Positions 41,501-54,408 of a stretch of DNA of 64,000 bases are shown here, in pieces. The notes under the pieces are model-generated. The model worked only from the letters and a program-made list of their open reading frames with translations, had not been told where the DNA came from and ran no database searches. Source of the DNA: Ampelocalamus luodianensis. Lineage: Eukaryota > Streptophyta > Magnoliopsida > Poales > Poaceae. Made by a program: the position numbers and the translations under genes. Location: the NCBI GenBank assembly GCA_036346255.1, contig CM070636.1, positions 29,891,539 to 29,955,538 of the forward strand. Reading direction: 5' to 3'. Each line of letters starts with the position of its first letter. Within the stretch, counting starts at the first letter, position 1.

Positions 41501-43822
41501 CTAGGAGCTAACCCGCGCCGAACGGCGCGGGAGTCGAAGAAAAGTTATTTAGGTGCGTGTACTGGGCTGCATAAGGGTTTTCAAGTGAATATATGTAGTG
41601 AATCTGGTTTCAACGTGGACTCTGTACATTTAGAGTTTCTAAAGGAACTAAGGGTGTTTTTTCTAGTATCCTCGTACATCATGGTGAAGGTGCTTTTAGC
41701 ATGTGCTAAAAAGCGATATGGAGCTGAAGCAAATTGAGTAGTGACGATATGCGAACGACATGTGGAACTCTGTTGTGCTGGGTACCAGAGATGTAATTAG
41801 AGATTTGCGGGCGGGGAAAGGAAATAACACGTCATAAGAGTATGAATAGGGTGTACATACTGGAGCAGACATGTAACTGGAAGTTCTATTTTAAGCAGCA
41901 AACATAGTATTTCTGCGGAGGTTATGATTTAAAGCGCAAGTACTAAGACGCTGACTGAAGCTGAGATCGGAATATTTACATAACAAGTTTCTAAAGCAAC
42001 AACAGAAGTAAAAGAGGATGGAGGTACCATACAAAGCTGGAAACATTAGTCATTGACTATCAACACAAAAATGGCTAGTGGCTCTGTAGAAGATGAGTGC
42101 GGCGTTTGTTGCTGAAGGCGCCTGTATGAATGGAATAGAATAGGCAGCTCGGTAAAAAATAGATGGTAGAATATATCGGTAGTTTGTTTTTTATTCGAAG
42201 GAGGTAGGGTGATACGATTGGGACAGCGATGTTTCTTACAGAGTGCTTGCATTATTCTGTAGAAGATGTGGCGACCTCTTTTTCTTGGAGGGTGGACCAA
42301 GCGTAGTTTGGCGACGCGGTGATGCGGTTCTGTTTAGCAAGCGGAGGTGAATTGTTATGTTTTAGGAATGCAAATGAATAAGGCGCTGGAATCTGTGATA
42401 ATGTATGTAACACAATTTAATACGACAATATACCTCTTAGCTTGAAGGACACGTGGAGGGGCGCTAGTTGATATGATTGGGCTATTAGGGTGTGTCTTCT
42501 CAACCTGATGCATTGGATAGTAGATCCGTGAGAGTAGTTGTTAGGGAGGGGAAAATAACAACAAATCGATGTATGAAAGGTGGTGTATAAAAGTTGATGA
42601 CAGTCGCGAAGTCGAATAAGTTATAAAAGTAAGATACATTTTTTTTCTTTTTTGTTTCTCTGCTGGAAGAGGCGTTTAAACGTTTTTTTTTTCAGGATAG
42701 AAATCAATTGATGGTGAGGTATTGTAAAGAGGAGGGAAAAACGGTCTGAAAGACGAGGAATGGTAGCAGGAAAAGAGCTGCTGTTCTAAGGAGTTAAGAA
42801 AGAGCAGTAAAGGAATTTACTAAGGTATGTATGTAAATAGACGACCTTTTTCATTAAGGACGGTAAGAATAGTATAAACTATGGGTGACTCTATGAGTGA
42901 TATTGTTTTGGTTTTTTTTGTATTTTGATATGGGGTTTGCATGTATTTTTCCCCGCCTGCCTCTGTGTCTATTGCGTGTTTTGTAGATGTCTGATCAGGG
43001 AATAAGTTTCTACGAACAGTGTGTGATAGAGGCATGTCCTCTGGGCTGAATTTGGAAACATATAGAAACAGTGTTAGTGAGCGGAAAAAGAGTGTCGGTT
43101 AAGAAAAGTAGCAAGAGTGATAGCTATAAGATGACAGATCTAGTACTAAATACCTTGAGGAAGCGCTCGTTGTAGTTTGATGTTTTTCAACTGAGACCGG
43201 TGTAGGCTGTGGCTGATCGTCATGGAGATGCTATGGTGTTGTAGAGCAAATAATTTACGACATAGAAAAGTACATGAGTAAGGAGGAACTTGTTAGGTGT
43301 TAGCAGCATGAATTACTGGAAATCAGGTAGTGATGGTCATGCATTGAAGAGCAGCTAAGTAGTATTAGATGAAGGAGTGGTGATGGACGAATGTGCTGTG
43401 TATCATAAAAAAAGCATATATATCGAAATGGTAGAAGCGATAACAGCTGTAGCGATTGCAACGATGATAATTGAAATTAACTATATAAATTGATTCGTAC
43501 AGGTACGATGTGGTAAATAAGCATTAATAGCAAGGAGGAGCTTTTTATTGCGTAGTTGATCGTAGCATCATGTGGTGATAAAGACCGGTGTTTCTTGTAG
43601 ATGACTAAGCTATCTCATTAGAAACTAACTGCTGCTATAGATGCTTAGAGCTGGATTAAATGACAGAGACAGTAGGAAAAAAATGCAAACGAAATAAAGA
43701 GAATTCTGAAGTCTTTGATGTGCATAATATACGTAATGAGAATACATAGAGGCGCTTTTAAAGTGACAATACAGAGCATATACTAACTATGAAAGAAGAT
43801 ATTACTATTTTTACAAAGTAGT
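41501..43822 (-). mobile_element. Helitron candidate, minus orientation
   Basis: Read on the minus strand, the end is a perfect 9 bp hairpin CCCGCGCCG-TT-CGGCGCGGG, then TTAGCTC and CTAG, followed by T: the structure of a plant Helitron 3' terminus (stem-loop about 7-12 bases before CTRR, inserted before T). The interior to the left edge of RLC-4 (43822) has no gene I recognise. On the plus strand it is clearly poor in C, especially 42600-43800. The 5' terminus (TC) could not be located, so the right limit given is only the start of the next element. Confidence 0.5.
41512..41531 (-). other. Helitron 3' hairpin
   Basis: Arms 41512-41520 and 41523-41531, perfect 9 bp GC-only stem with a two-base loop, eight bases from the CTAG terminus at 41501-41504. 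Confidence 0.65.
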
Positions 43823-44089
43823 TGTTAGAAAAATAGGGACAAAAGAGACGAATTTTTATATGGAAAACCCTTGTGGAAAAAAAATCACGACGCCAATCGG
43901 CGATGATCACTACATGAGGTGTGTTTACAAAACGCAGGGGAATTACAATGAAACGTTTTTCTCCCCGTGTGGCTTACAAGAGTTATATAAAGGGATAAAC
44001 GGACTTAGAATCTAAGTAAGAAATTAATCCGCTAATATGGCAAGTTCGGATACGTCCATATTAGAAATTCGGATCACAATATCTCAACA
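43823..44089 (-). repeat. RLC-4 3' LTR and polypurine tract
   Basis: TGTTAGAAAAATAGGG (43823) to ATCTCAACA (44089), 267 bp, TG...CA. On the minus strand it is preceded by AAGATGGAGGT (44091-44101), a purine tract. It contains GTGGAAAACCC-like words common in copia LTRs. The partner LTR is not in the window. Confidence 0.7.
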
Positions 44090-44149
44090 ACCTCCATCTT
44101 GAGACGAATTTCCTCTTGTAGTATAGTAAAGAATCATCAATCACCGAAT

Positions 44150-45630
44150 ATCTCCACAATAAGATAAAAAATCCCCGTACGCCAATTAGTCTCTAGAACT
44201 AAACTGTAATACCAACTAAGCTTGAACAAAACTCAAACTTAGTAACATGAACTGGCTTTGTCATCATGTCAGCTGGATTATCATGCGTACTTATCTTGCA
44301 CACTTTGACATCACATTGAGAAATAACACATCGAATAAAGTGATATCTCACATCAATGTGCTTTGTTCTCTCATGGAACATCTGATTTTTTGTAAGGCAT
44401 ATAGCACTCTGACTATCAAAAAATATAGTAGTGCAAGAATTATATCTACAAAGCTTAGTGTACAAACCTCTTAACTAAATTGTTTATTTACAAGCTTAAG
44501 AAATAGCCATATATTCTACTTCAGTGGTAGATAAGGCAACAGTAGCTTGCAAACTTGCCTTTCAACTAACAGCACTACCACCAATGGTGAAAATATAATA
44601 TGTGAGAGACCTCCTCTTGTTGAAATTATCAGCATAATCAGAATCAATATAACCAACATAACCACCATTAGAAGTGCTACACAAATATCTGAAAATCCAC
44701 TGAACTACTTTCCAATGCTCTTTTTCAGGATTAGCTATATATCTACCAACAACACTCAGTGTATCAGATAAATCAGGACGAGAACAAACCATGGCATATA
44801 TAAGAGAACCAATCCGACCGAATATGGAACTCTAGACATGTACTCAATATCATAATCACTCAGATATAAGGTCAAGATAATCAAATGCGGCTAATGGAGT
44901 ACTCACTAGTTTTGCATCATGCATATTAAAACGACGAAAGACCTTCTCAATATAACCTTTTGGACTAAGGTATAACTTGGCAGATTGCCTCTCTAATAAT
45001 CTCCATGCCAAGAATTTTCTTTGTTGCACCTAGGTCCTTCATCTGCTTTCAGTTTTGCTATTTCTGACTTATCTTTTGCAACAATCAGCATATCATCAAC
45101 ATAGAGAAGCAAATAAAATAGTTGAACCATTAACAGTCTTTAAATAATCACAGCTATCATAATCAGATCGCTTAAAATCATGAGAGAGCATAAAGGAGCC
45201 AAATCTCTTGTACCATTGCCTAGGAGATTGTTTCAAACCTTAAAGAGATTTCTTTAATCTACAAACAAGGTGTTCTTTTCCAGAAATAACAAAACCCTTA
45301 GGTTGGTCCATATAAATATCTTCTTCCAACTCTCCATGTAGGAATGCAGTTTTAACATCTAATTGCTCAAGTTCATAATCATACATAGCAACAATACTGA
45401 GTAAAGTATGAATAGAACTATGATTCACAACAGGGAAAAAGATATTATTAAAATCAATGCTTGGAATCTGACTATAACTTTTAACAACCAACCTTGCTGG
45501 TTCAGTAGAAGAAATACCTTTATTTCTTTTGAAAATCCACTTGCAACGAATATGCTTCTTCTTCTTTGGCAATTTCACTAATTCCCAATTGCCATTCTTT
45601 TCAAGTGACCCCATCTCATCATACATAGCA
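44150..45630 (-). pseudogene. RLC-4 reverse transcriptase and RNase H
   Basis: Frame 45240-45662 has MYDEMGSLEKNGNWELVKLP, CKWIFKRNKG, and ELEQLDVKTAFLHGELEEDI with the first RT aspartate. A broken stretch (44800-45240) covers the YxDD region, seen as conserved words near 45080-45110. Frame 44562-44792 has PDLSDTLSVVGRYIANPEKE and GYIDSDYADNFNKRRSLTYY, the start of RNase H. Frame 44199-44465 has TTIFFDSQSAICLTKNQMFH and ERTKHIDVRYHFIR, its end. Multiple indels. Confidence 0.85.
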
Positions 45631-45635
45631 GTTAT

Positions 45636-48600
45636 TGTAACATCCCAAAGTGCTGTTACCAAAATAAAAATAAATAAAGTTATTATCTTATTGGATTTTC
45701 TGAAATTTGAAGTGAGTTCTATTGCTTTATTTGAATTCCTGAAGTTTTAAAAGTCAAAATTCAAAATTTATTTGAAGTCCTTGAAATTTCAGTTGGTTTG
45801 ATCTGAAAAATAAAAATTTAATTAATTTCTGGAATTTTCTGAGCTTTTAAAAGCTTTTTCCTAATTATTTCAAAGCCAAAATAAATTTATTTGCAAAAAC
45901 TATAGCCAAAGTTAAGTTGGAACTATTTTAATTAACTCCAAAATGTCTCTGGGAATTTCTGTGAATTTTTCCATAATTTTTGGATTTAATTTGCTATTTT
46001 CTAAAGCTATTTCGAATTTCTAGAATTAAATAAATTTAAAACCAGAAAATGCTTTTGGGCCGAAACCCACTGCTCGCCCAATCTTTTCCACCTGCCCGAG
46101 CCGGCCCACTCCTCCTGCCGCTCCCCCTCTCTCTTCCCTTGCCCCAGCCCCACCCGGCAGCCTCCCTCCCCTCCCTTACGCGTGGGCCCGCCCGAGCTTC
46201 TTCCTCCTCCCCCTTTCTTCCTCCCGTAGCTGCGGCACCCCGCAGCCATTAGCGCTATTTGGAGCTCCATCTTCGCCGCAAAATCCTCCCCCATTCCTTG
46301 TGCGAAGGCGCGCATTAAAATCCTTGAATCACGCCGCCCACCTCCCGGCCGCTGCCCTCGTCCGCGGCGAATTGCCGGATCGCGCCGTCACCGCCGTGAC
46401 CACCGTGCGACCCGATCTCCCCTCCCGAGCCCCTCCGACCCTATAAAATGGAGCCCAGGCGCGCGCTTCCTCCACTCATCGCACCGCCACCACCCACTTT
46501 CTCCTCTCCGCCCTAGCCGCGGAATCGCCGCAAGCTCACCGGCGAAGTTCTTCCGCCGCCTAGCGCCGCCACCGCCGCTCTCGCCGCCGCCACCACCAAC
46601 GGCATCGCCGTAGTCTCGCCTACGCCGTGCGCGCCTCCATTCCACCCGAGCATCACCGGAACTCGCCGCCGCCGCGGACCCGAACATCGCCGCCGCCTCT
46701 TACCTCGCCGCGGCAAATCTCTCGTGCCTTTGCGCCGCTGGTAAGCATCGAGCTCCCATCGCCTCCTTTGCGTTTGGTACCACTCACACCTCGCCGAGTT
46801 CCCATCGCGGGCGAGCCCGTGCGCCGAGGCCGCCGGTTTTTGCCGACGTGGCGCCGCCACATCATCGCCATCGCACGCCACCTCATCGCTTTTGCCCATG
46901 TGGCAAAGATCGTGACGCTTTGTCACTTGCCGACGTGGCACTCCAGATCAAGTCTCCATGGACCCACTCCATGTGAGCCGAGCCGCTTACAGTGGGTCCC
47001 ACGGCCAATTTCTTTTTCTTTTATTTCTTTTCAGCCAAAATCCCTATGCTGACATCATCCGATGCAATATATCGAATTTTCTTTAGAAAAATAAATCAAG
47101 AAATTCAATAAAATCTGATTTTAGGGTTTTATTTAGATTTAGAACTTCCCGGGGTTCGTTCTCCCTCATACGAACTCCGATTTCGTTGATTCAAATTCCT
47201 AAATTCATATAAAATCAAGATCTAGCCATCAACACTAAAATTATTTAATTTTGAGTTCATTCGTTCAATAATCCCTTTAAACCCTAATTCATTATTCCAT
47301 GTAATTCCAAACTTAGAAAATTCATATCTTTTGCATCCAAACTCCGATTTGGGTAGTTCAAGTTGCAAAATCTTTATAAAATTATAATCTAGCTAACTAA
47401 ATCAAATTATTTTAATTTGGAGTTCTTTTGAATTGTTATTTGAATTTAGTTTGAATTTGGCTTCTTTGCACGTTAATTTTCGACGACTTCGGAGAGTCAG
47501 ATTTCGACGCCGTTTGAAGAGCAACATAAGAGGATTGATTTTGACTGTATGATCATCGTGATCGTACACTTGGACTACTCAAGATAGTACTTGTGAGTAC
47601 TAGGTGACTGTTAAGAAAAACAACGCCACCTCAACACTGCACGCTCGTGAAGGTGATCGTTAAGAAAACAACGCCACCTCAAGCGAGGAAGTTATACCCT
47701 TGATCATATTGATTCCATTATTTCAAATTATTTATATTCTGCTTTAAATTATTATTGCATGCTTATTTATATCAGTAATTTAAAGTCCTGCTTTAAATGT
47801 ATAGTTATGCCTAAACTCCTTTGTATAGCCAATTTTGATAATTGAAGCAAACATATTGTTACCATAGGTAAAACTCGTTGATACGATAGTATGAACTAGA
47901 ACATTTTGTGAAAATCGAGCTTAACCATGCTTATAGACCAAACATGTTTATTTTGGGAAATTTCACCATAAATCAATTGTTGTTCGAATTGTATCCATGA
48001 CATCGGTATGTTATGGAAGTTTATGACTTTGAAAAAATAAAATAAATAAAAATGGTTTGGACTTGGGCATAATGGATGTTCGGTGGGTGCAGTTTATGCA
48101 CGGCTCAATCGGGATGGTTGAGGCCCATGGGTTTTGTTGGAAAGTTGCCCAAGTCCGCTAAGGACCGGTCTTCGAGCGCATGATGCTATGCCACTACCGC
48201 ACCACCACATGTCCTCGCATGGGGAGTAGGACTCGCTAATTAACTGCAATGTTCCACCGTGGTCGCTCCTCACGGATGAAATGGGTAGTCATGTTACGAC
48301 TTATGTTAGTCCCACCTAGCGCAAGAGGGGCCCGAACCGGAGGTCTTTATTCCAAAGGGGTGGTGGAAACCTTAGCGAGGGGTAACTACGGTGGAATGAA
48401 GCTTGTAAAGGCCTTGACACGTGCTCTAGACCGCTCACCCAGTGGTAGTGAGCGGTGGCATAGATATATGCCGCACAAACTAGATAAGTCTTGTCATGTG
48501 GGTAAAGCCGCACAACCTCTGCAGAGTGTAAAACTATTCGAATAGCCGTGTCCGCTGTTATGGACATGCTAGCGTAACTACTCAAAGTTAGACTTTGGTT

Positions 48601-49188
48601 TTGTTTGAAAAGACTTCTTCAAACTGGTTTATCCAGATGGGAATTGGGCAGGAAGCCATGTGATAGGAGGGTATCCTTCACCAATCATGTGTGAATGTTA
48701 TCTGACTATAAAATTGAGAATTTTAGTTATAAAATACCTGCTTTGGAACTTAGTACAAGTATTTAAAGAAAATGTCGCTTTATGCAAATTACCTTATAAG
48801 CCATTCTTTGTTACATCCATATATGCATGTCATTCATCATACTTTGACGGTGTAACTTGCGAGCACGGTTGTGCTCATTCTTGCTTATGCAAACAAAATT
48901 TTAGAGGAGAAGAACGTTGCTACCGATGTGGATCTCGACGACTAGGCCGCTTCCCCAGTCGATTGCCTGTGGCAGATTAACTAGACCCTACTACTTCTTC
49001 GTTTTCCGCTGTGTTTATTTTATTGTGGGCCTGTAAGCCTTCTTTGTAATTAACTCTGTCATTATTTATTAATAAAGTTGTGATATGAATTTGTTATCAT
49101 TTTGTTTACTGTGTGGACTAGCTACTGATCATGGGACTAGTCCAGAAATGTACAGAGGATCTGGGTGTATTAATATCCGGGTCTGACA
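45636..49188 (+). repeat. RLG-3 5' LTR (3553 bp)
   Basis: Layout: AT-rich first 400 bp; GC-rich pyrimidine-biased part with TATA box (46050-46950); AT-rich central part; then a segment with palindromes, including CTATTCGAATAG (48534-48545) and CCGCTCAC / GTGAGCGG arms (48431-48438, 48448-48455). The end has AATAAAG (about 49071) as likely polyadenylation signal. Overlapping frames in the GC-rich part are not genes. Confidence 0.95.
46441..46448 (+). promoter_or_regulatory. RLG-3 5' LTR TATA box
   Basis: CTATAAAA in CCGACCCTATAAAATGGAGC, a strong plant TATA box. The same sequence is at 51644-51651 in the 3' LTR. Transcription would start near 46475, and a possible GTAAGC splice donor follows at 46741. 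Confidence 0.8.
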
Positions 49189-49191
49189 AAG

Positions 49192-49204
49192 TGGTATCAG
49201 AGCC
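49192..49204 (+). other. RLG-3 primer binding site
   Basis: TGGTATCAGAGCC, three bases after the LTR end; matches initiator methionine tRNA. Confidence 0.9.
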
Positions 49205-49724
49205 ATATCGACTGTAGGTCGTGACCTAGTTAGAATGGCCGTTAGTTGAAAACTTCAAAACTTATTTAACAAGAAAAACAAATTATTCTCTCCTCATCTT
49301 GGTCATCTATCTGTAGATTCTTCATAGCAATTCTTTCTTACCTAATCCTTTCTTCCCCATTTTATAAAGTTAAATGGATCCTCTTTCCCTTATAAATTTC
49401 TATAGTTGGTCAACACGTCTCCTACCATTACGATCAGGACCAGAAGACCAGAAGTCATCAAGAGAGCCTCGTCATGCAAGGATCATTAAAGACTGTAAAC
49501 AGAAGCCAATCCATATAGTTTAAGTTTGCCCAGACTCATTCTGTGCATTGAGTCGTTTCACCAAATTAAGAGTCTCAATCGATAGAACGTTGTATTTTTG
49601 AAAAGTTGATCAGTTGGTTTCTTTCGTTTGGGAGTGTTATGTTCTCTATCCCCTTTAGTCCTTCATAATTGTCTCTTCCCTATCCATTGTCCTCCTTTCC
49701 TAAATCCTTGAAATACCCAAAGAG

Positions 49725-50863
49725 ATGGTGAACCTCATCACTCGGAAGTGGAACCGATGCCAACAACGACGGAAGTACCCCAACAACCAATGGACCGAAT
49801 GGCAACAGATGATGGCAAATCGAATCCGTCGATCGAATCGCTTTCCACCCATTAACAACAATCAAGCCCGACAAGCTACGGCTCCAACTCCACCACCACC
49901 ACCCCAAAGGACCGATGTCGATTCATGAGGATGCGATCCGACTTATTCAAGCAAAGACAGAGCCCATGGATGCGTATGATTGGCTCCGAGCAATTAGTAA
50001 GAAGTTGGATATTGCTCGGTGCACCGATCATGAGAGGGTGTTGTTTGCTTCACACCAGCTCATAGGTTCAGCTTCCGAATGGTGGGACAACTTCAGCATC
50101 TCACATGCTGATGCTCAAGCCATCACTTGGAATGAATTTGTGCGAGCTTTCCGCCATGCACATATCCCTTCCGGCATGATGACCCTCAAGAAAAAGGAGT
50201 TCCGCACTCTTCGTCAAGGCAACCTCTCGGTGAACGAGTACCTGCACAAGTTTAATCAACTGGCACGCTATGCACCGGACGATGTTACAAGAGATGAAGA
50301 CAAGCAAGAAAAATTCCTTGAAGGACTCAATGATGATCTGTCCGTACAACTGATTTCCCAGGATTACACCGACTTCCAGCAGCTAGTCGACAAAGCAATT
50401 CGTCAAGAAGGCAAGCACCGCGAGATGGAGAATCGCAAAAGAAGAATGGCTACACGTGTTCAACTCGAAGCTTTCCAAAGCCGTAGGACCTCATCGATCA
50501 AGACAAGCCCCACCAACAACAGATAACCCAACCAACTTGGAGCCCTCCAACACATCCGATGGTGATCGTGCATGTATGACCCATCCTATGTTGCGTATCA
50601 CATGCTTCAATTGTTATGAGGTCTGACATTTCGCAAGAATGTCCAAAGAAGCAAGCAGCAGAAACCCACCAACCCGAAGTCAACATCATGCGCAAACAAG
50701 AAGTCGCAAAAGCCTGGACGAGGACGTCGCATAATGTCACAACTCAAATTACACTGATGATGAGGAGGATGCAGATGACAACAACTCTGTTGAAAACCTT
50801 GTATCCCTAGTTTTCTTTCTAGCCACTCCAATCTCGGGACGAGATTCCTTTTATGGGGTAGTT
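49725..50863 (+). pseudogene. RLG-3 gag
   Basis: Frame 49725-49928 (MVNLITRKWNRCQQ...) then, one frame over, 49915-50526, 203 codons. The latter has DAYDWLRAISKKLDIARCTD, ERVLFASHQLIGSASEWWDN, TWNEFVRAFRHAHIPSGMMT and TLRQGNLSVNEYLHKFNQLA, the retrotransposon gag domain (PF03732 type) of chromoviruses. A degenerate zinc knuckle follows near 50605-50645 (CFNCYEV, then a stop, HFA), with the last cysteine out of frame. The basic linker RKRRMATRV precedes it. After 50660 no domain is recognised before the 3' LTR. Confidence 0.85.
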
Positions 50864-53800
50864 TGTAACATCCCAAAGTGTCATACAAAATAAAAATAAA
50901 TAAAGTTATTATCTTATTGGATTTTCAAATTTAAAGTGAGTTCTATTGCTTTATTTGAATTCTGAAGTTTTAAAAGTCAAAATTCAAAATTTATTTGAAG
51001 TCCTTGAAATTTCAGTTGGTTTGATCTCAAAATAAAAATTTAATTAATTTCTGAATTTTCTCGAGCTTTTAAAAGCTTTTTCCTAATTATTTCAAAGCCA
51101 AAATAAATTTATTTGCAAAACTATAGCCAAAGTTAAGTTGGAACTATTTTAATTAACTCCAAAATGCCTCTGGAATTTCGTGAATTTTTCCATAATTTTT
51201 GGATTTAATTTGCTATTTTCTAAAGCTATTTCAATTTCTAGAATTAAATGAATTTAAAACCGTAAAATGCTTTGGCCAAACCCCACCGCTCGCCCAATCT
51301 TTTCCAATTCGCCCGAGCCGCCCACCTCCCGCCGCTCCCTCTCTCTTCTCTTGCCCCGGCCCCACCCGGCAGCCTCCTCCTCCTCCTTACGCGTGGGCCC
51401 GCCCGAGCTTCTTCCTCCTCCCCTTTCTTCCTCCCGTAGTCATGCACCCGCCGCCATTAGCGCTATTTGGAGCTCCATCTTCACCGCAAATCCTCCCCAT
51501 TCCTTGTGCGGCGCGCATTAAAATCCTTGAATCACGCCGCCCACCTCCCGGCGTTACCCTCGTCCGCGGCGAAATGCCGGATCGCGCGGTCACCGCCGTG
51601 ACCACCGTGGCGACCCGATCTACCCTCCCGAGCCCCTCCGACCCTATAAAATGGAGCCCCAGACGCGCTTCCTCCACTCATCGCACCGCCACCACCCACT
51701 CTCTCCCTCTCCGCCCCTAGCCGGAAATCGCCGCCGAAGCTCACCGGCCGAACTTCTCCGCCGCCTCTAGCGTCGCCACCGTCGCCGCTCTCGCCTGGCC
51801 GCCACCACCAACGGCATCGCCGTAGTCTCGCCTACGCCGTGCGCGCCTCCATTCCACCCGAGCATCACCGAACTCGCCGCCGCGACCAACATCGCCGCCG
51901 CTCTTACCTCGCCGCCGCAAATCTCTCGTGCCCTTGCGCCGCCGTGGTAAGCATCGAGCTCCCCATCGCCTCCTCTTGCGTTTGGTACCACTCACACCCC
52001 TCGCCGGAGCTCCCATCGCTGGCGAGCCCGTAGCCGAGGCCGCCGCCGGTTTTTGCCGACGTGGCGTCGCCACATCACTGCCATCGCACGCCACCTCATC
52101 GCCTTTTGCCCATGTGGCAGCATCGTGGACGCTTTGTCACTTGCCGACGTGGCACTCCAGATCCAAGTCTCCATGGACCCAGTCCATGTGAGCCGAGCCG
52201 CTTACAGTGGGTCCCACGGCCAATTTCTTTTTCTTTTATTTCTTTTCAGCCAAAATCCCTCTGCTGACGTCATGCGATGCAATATATCGAATTTTCTTTA
52301 GAAAAATAAATCAAGAAATTCAATAAAATCTGATTTTAGGGTTTTATTTAGATTTAGAACTTCCCGGGGTTCGTTCTCCCTCATACGAACTTCGATTTCG
52401 TCGATTCAAATTCATATAAAATCAAGATCTAGCCATCAACACTAAAATTATTTAATTTTGAGTTCATTCGTTCAATAATCCCTTTAAACCCTAATTCATT
52501 ATTCCATGTAATTCCAAACTTAGAAAATTCATATCTTTTGCATCCAAACTCCGATTTGGGTAGTTCAAGTTGCAAAATCTTTATAAAATTATAATCTAGC
52601 TAACTAAATCAAATTATTTTAATTTGGAGTTCTTTTGAATTGTTATTTGAATTTAGTTTGAATTTGGCTTCTTTGCACGTTAGTTTTCGACAACTTCGGA
52701 GAGTCAGATTTCGACGCCGTTTGAAGAGCAACATAAGAGGATTGATTTTGACTCTATGATCATCGTGATCGTACACTTGACTACTGAAGATAGTACTTGT
52801 GAGTACTAGGTGACCGTTAAGAAAACAACGTCACCTCAACACCAGACGTTCTGTGAAGGTGATCTATTAAGAAAAACAACATCACCTCAAGCGAGGCAAG
52901 TTATACCCTTGATCATATTGATTCCATTATTCCAAATTATTTATATTCTGTTTTAAATTATTATTGCATGCTTATTTATATCAGTAATTTAAAGTCCTAT
53001 TTTAAATGTATAGTTATGCCTAAACTCCTTTGTATAGCCAATTTTGATAATTGAAGCAAACATATTGTTACCATAGGTAAAACCTGGTTGATACGATAGT
53101 ATGAACTAGAACATTTTGAGAAAAATCAGGCTTAGCCATGCTTATAGACCAAACATGTTTATTTTGGGAAATTTCAGCCATAAATCAATTGTTGTTCGAA
53201 TTGTATCCATGACATCGGTATGTTATGGAAGTTTATGACTTTGAAAAAAATGAAATAAATAAAAATGGTTTGGACTTGGGCATAATGGATGTTCGGTGGG
53301 TGCAAGTTTATGCACTGCTCAATCGGGATGGTTGAGGCCCATGGGTTTTGTTGGAAAGTTGCCCAAGCCGCTTAAGGACCGGTCTTCGAGCGCATGATGC
53401 TATGCCACTACCGCACCACCACATGTCCTCGGTATGGGAGTAGGACCTGCTAATTAACTGCAATGTTCCACCGTGGTCGCTCCTCACAGATGAAATGGGT
53501 AGTCATGTTACGACTTATGTTAGTCCCACCTAGCGCAAGAGGGGCCCAACCGGAGGTCTTTATTCCAAAGGGTGGTGGAAACCTTAGCGAGGGTAACTAC
53601 CGTGGAATGACGCTTGTAAAGGCTTTGACACGTGCTCTAGACCGCTCACCCAAGGTAGTGAGAGGTGGCATAGATATATGCCGGACAAACTAGAGAAGTC
53701 TTGTCATGTGGGTAAAGCTGTACAACCTCTGCAGAGTGTAAAACTATTCGAATAGCCGTGTCCGCGGTTATGGACATGCTAGCAGAACTACTCAAAGTTA

Positions 53801-54403
53801 GACTTTGGTTTTTGTTTGAAAAAGACTTCTTCAAAACTGGTTTATCCAGATGGGAATTGGGCAGGAAGCCATGTGATAGGAGGGTATCCTTCACCAATCA
53901 TGTGTGAATGTTATCTGACTATAAAATTGAGAATTTTAGTTATAAAATACCTGCTTTGGAACTTAGTACAAGTATTTAAAGAAAATGCTGCTTTATGCAA
54001 ATTACCTTATAAGCCATTCTTTGTTACATCCATATATGCATGTCATTCTGTTACTTGACGGGTGTAACTTGCGAGCACGGAAGTTGTGCTCATTCTTGCT
54101 TATGCAAACAAAATTTTAGAGGAGAAGAACGTTGCTACCGATGTGGATCTCCACGACTAGGCCGCTTCCCCAGTCGATTGCCTGTGGCAGATTAACTGGA
54201 CCCTACTACTTCTTCGTTTTCCGCTGTGTTTATTTTATTGTGGGCCTGTAAGCCTCCTTTGTAATTAACTCTGTCATTATTTATTAATAAAGTTGTGATA
54301 TGAATTTGTTATCATTTTGTTTACTGTGTGGACTAGCTACTGATCATGGGACTAGTCCAGAAATGCACAGAGGATCTGGGTGTATTAATACCCAGGTCTG
54401 ACA
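50864..54403 (+). repeat. RLG-3 3' LTR (3540 bp)
   Basis: Copy of 45636-49188. Most differences are 1-3 base indels in the GC-rich part and at CTG/CAG sites. TATA box at 51644-51651. Confidence 0.95.
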
Positions 54404-54408
54404 GTTAT

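Larger units (their letters stand above)
45636..54403 (+). mobile_element. RLG-3: gag-only gypsy element with 3.5 kb LTRs (TR-GAG-like)
   Basis: Perfect target duplication GTTAT (45631-45635, 54404-54408). LTRs 45636-49188 and 50864-54403, both starting TGTAACATCCCAAAGTG and ending GTCTGACA. The internal part (49189-50863, 1675 bp) holds a TGGTATCAGAGCC primer site, a gypsy gag and a purine-containing end, but no protease, RT, RNase H or integrase. That matches the class of terminal-repeat retrotransposons carrying only gag. It must rely on enzymes of a relative; the LTR type suggests Tekay/Del chromoviruses. The LTR similarity is high, so insertion is fairly recent. Confidence 0.9.

Noticed and set aside
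46050..47052. Several long overlapping frames on both strands in GC-rich DNA (also 51199-52267)
   Set aside because: They fall inside the two LTRs of RLG-3, overlap each other on both strands, are P/R/A-rich and match no protein; they result from the GC-rich composition.
48249..48980. Frames of about 100 codons in both RLG-3 LTRs (also 53463-54058)
   Set aside because: They are LTR sequence, differ by frameshifts between the two copies, and resemble no protein.
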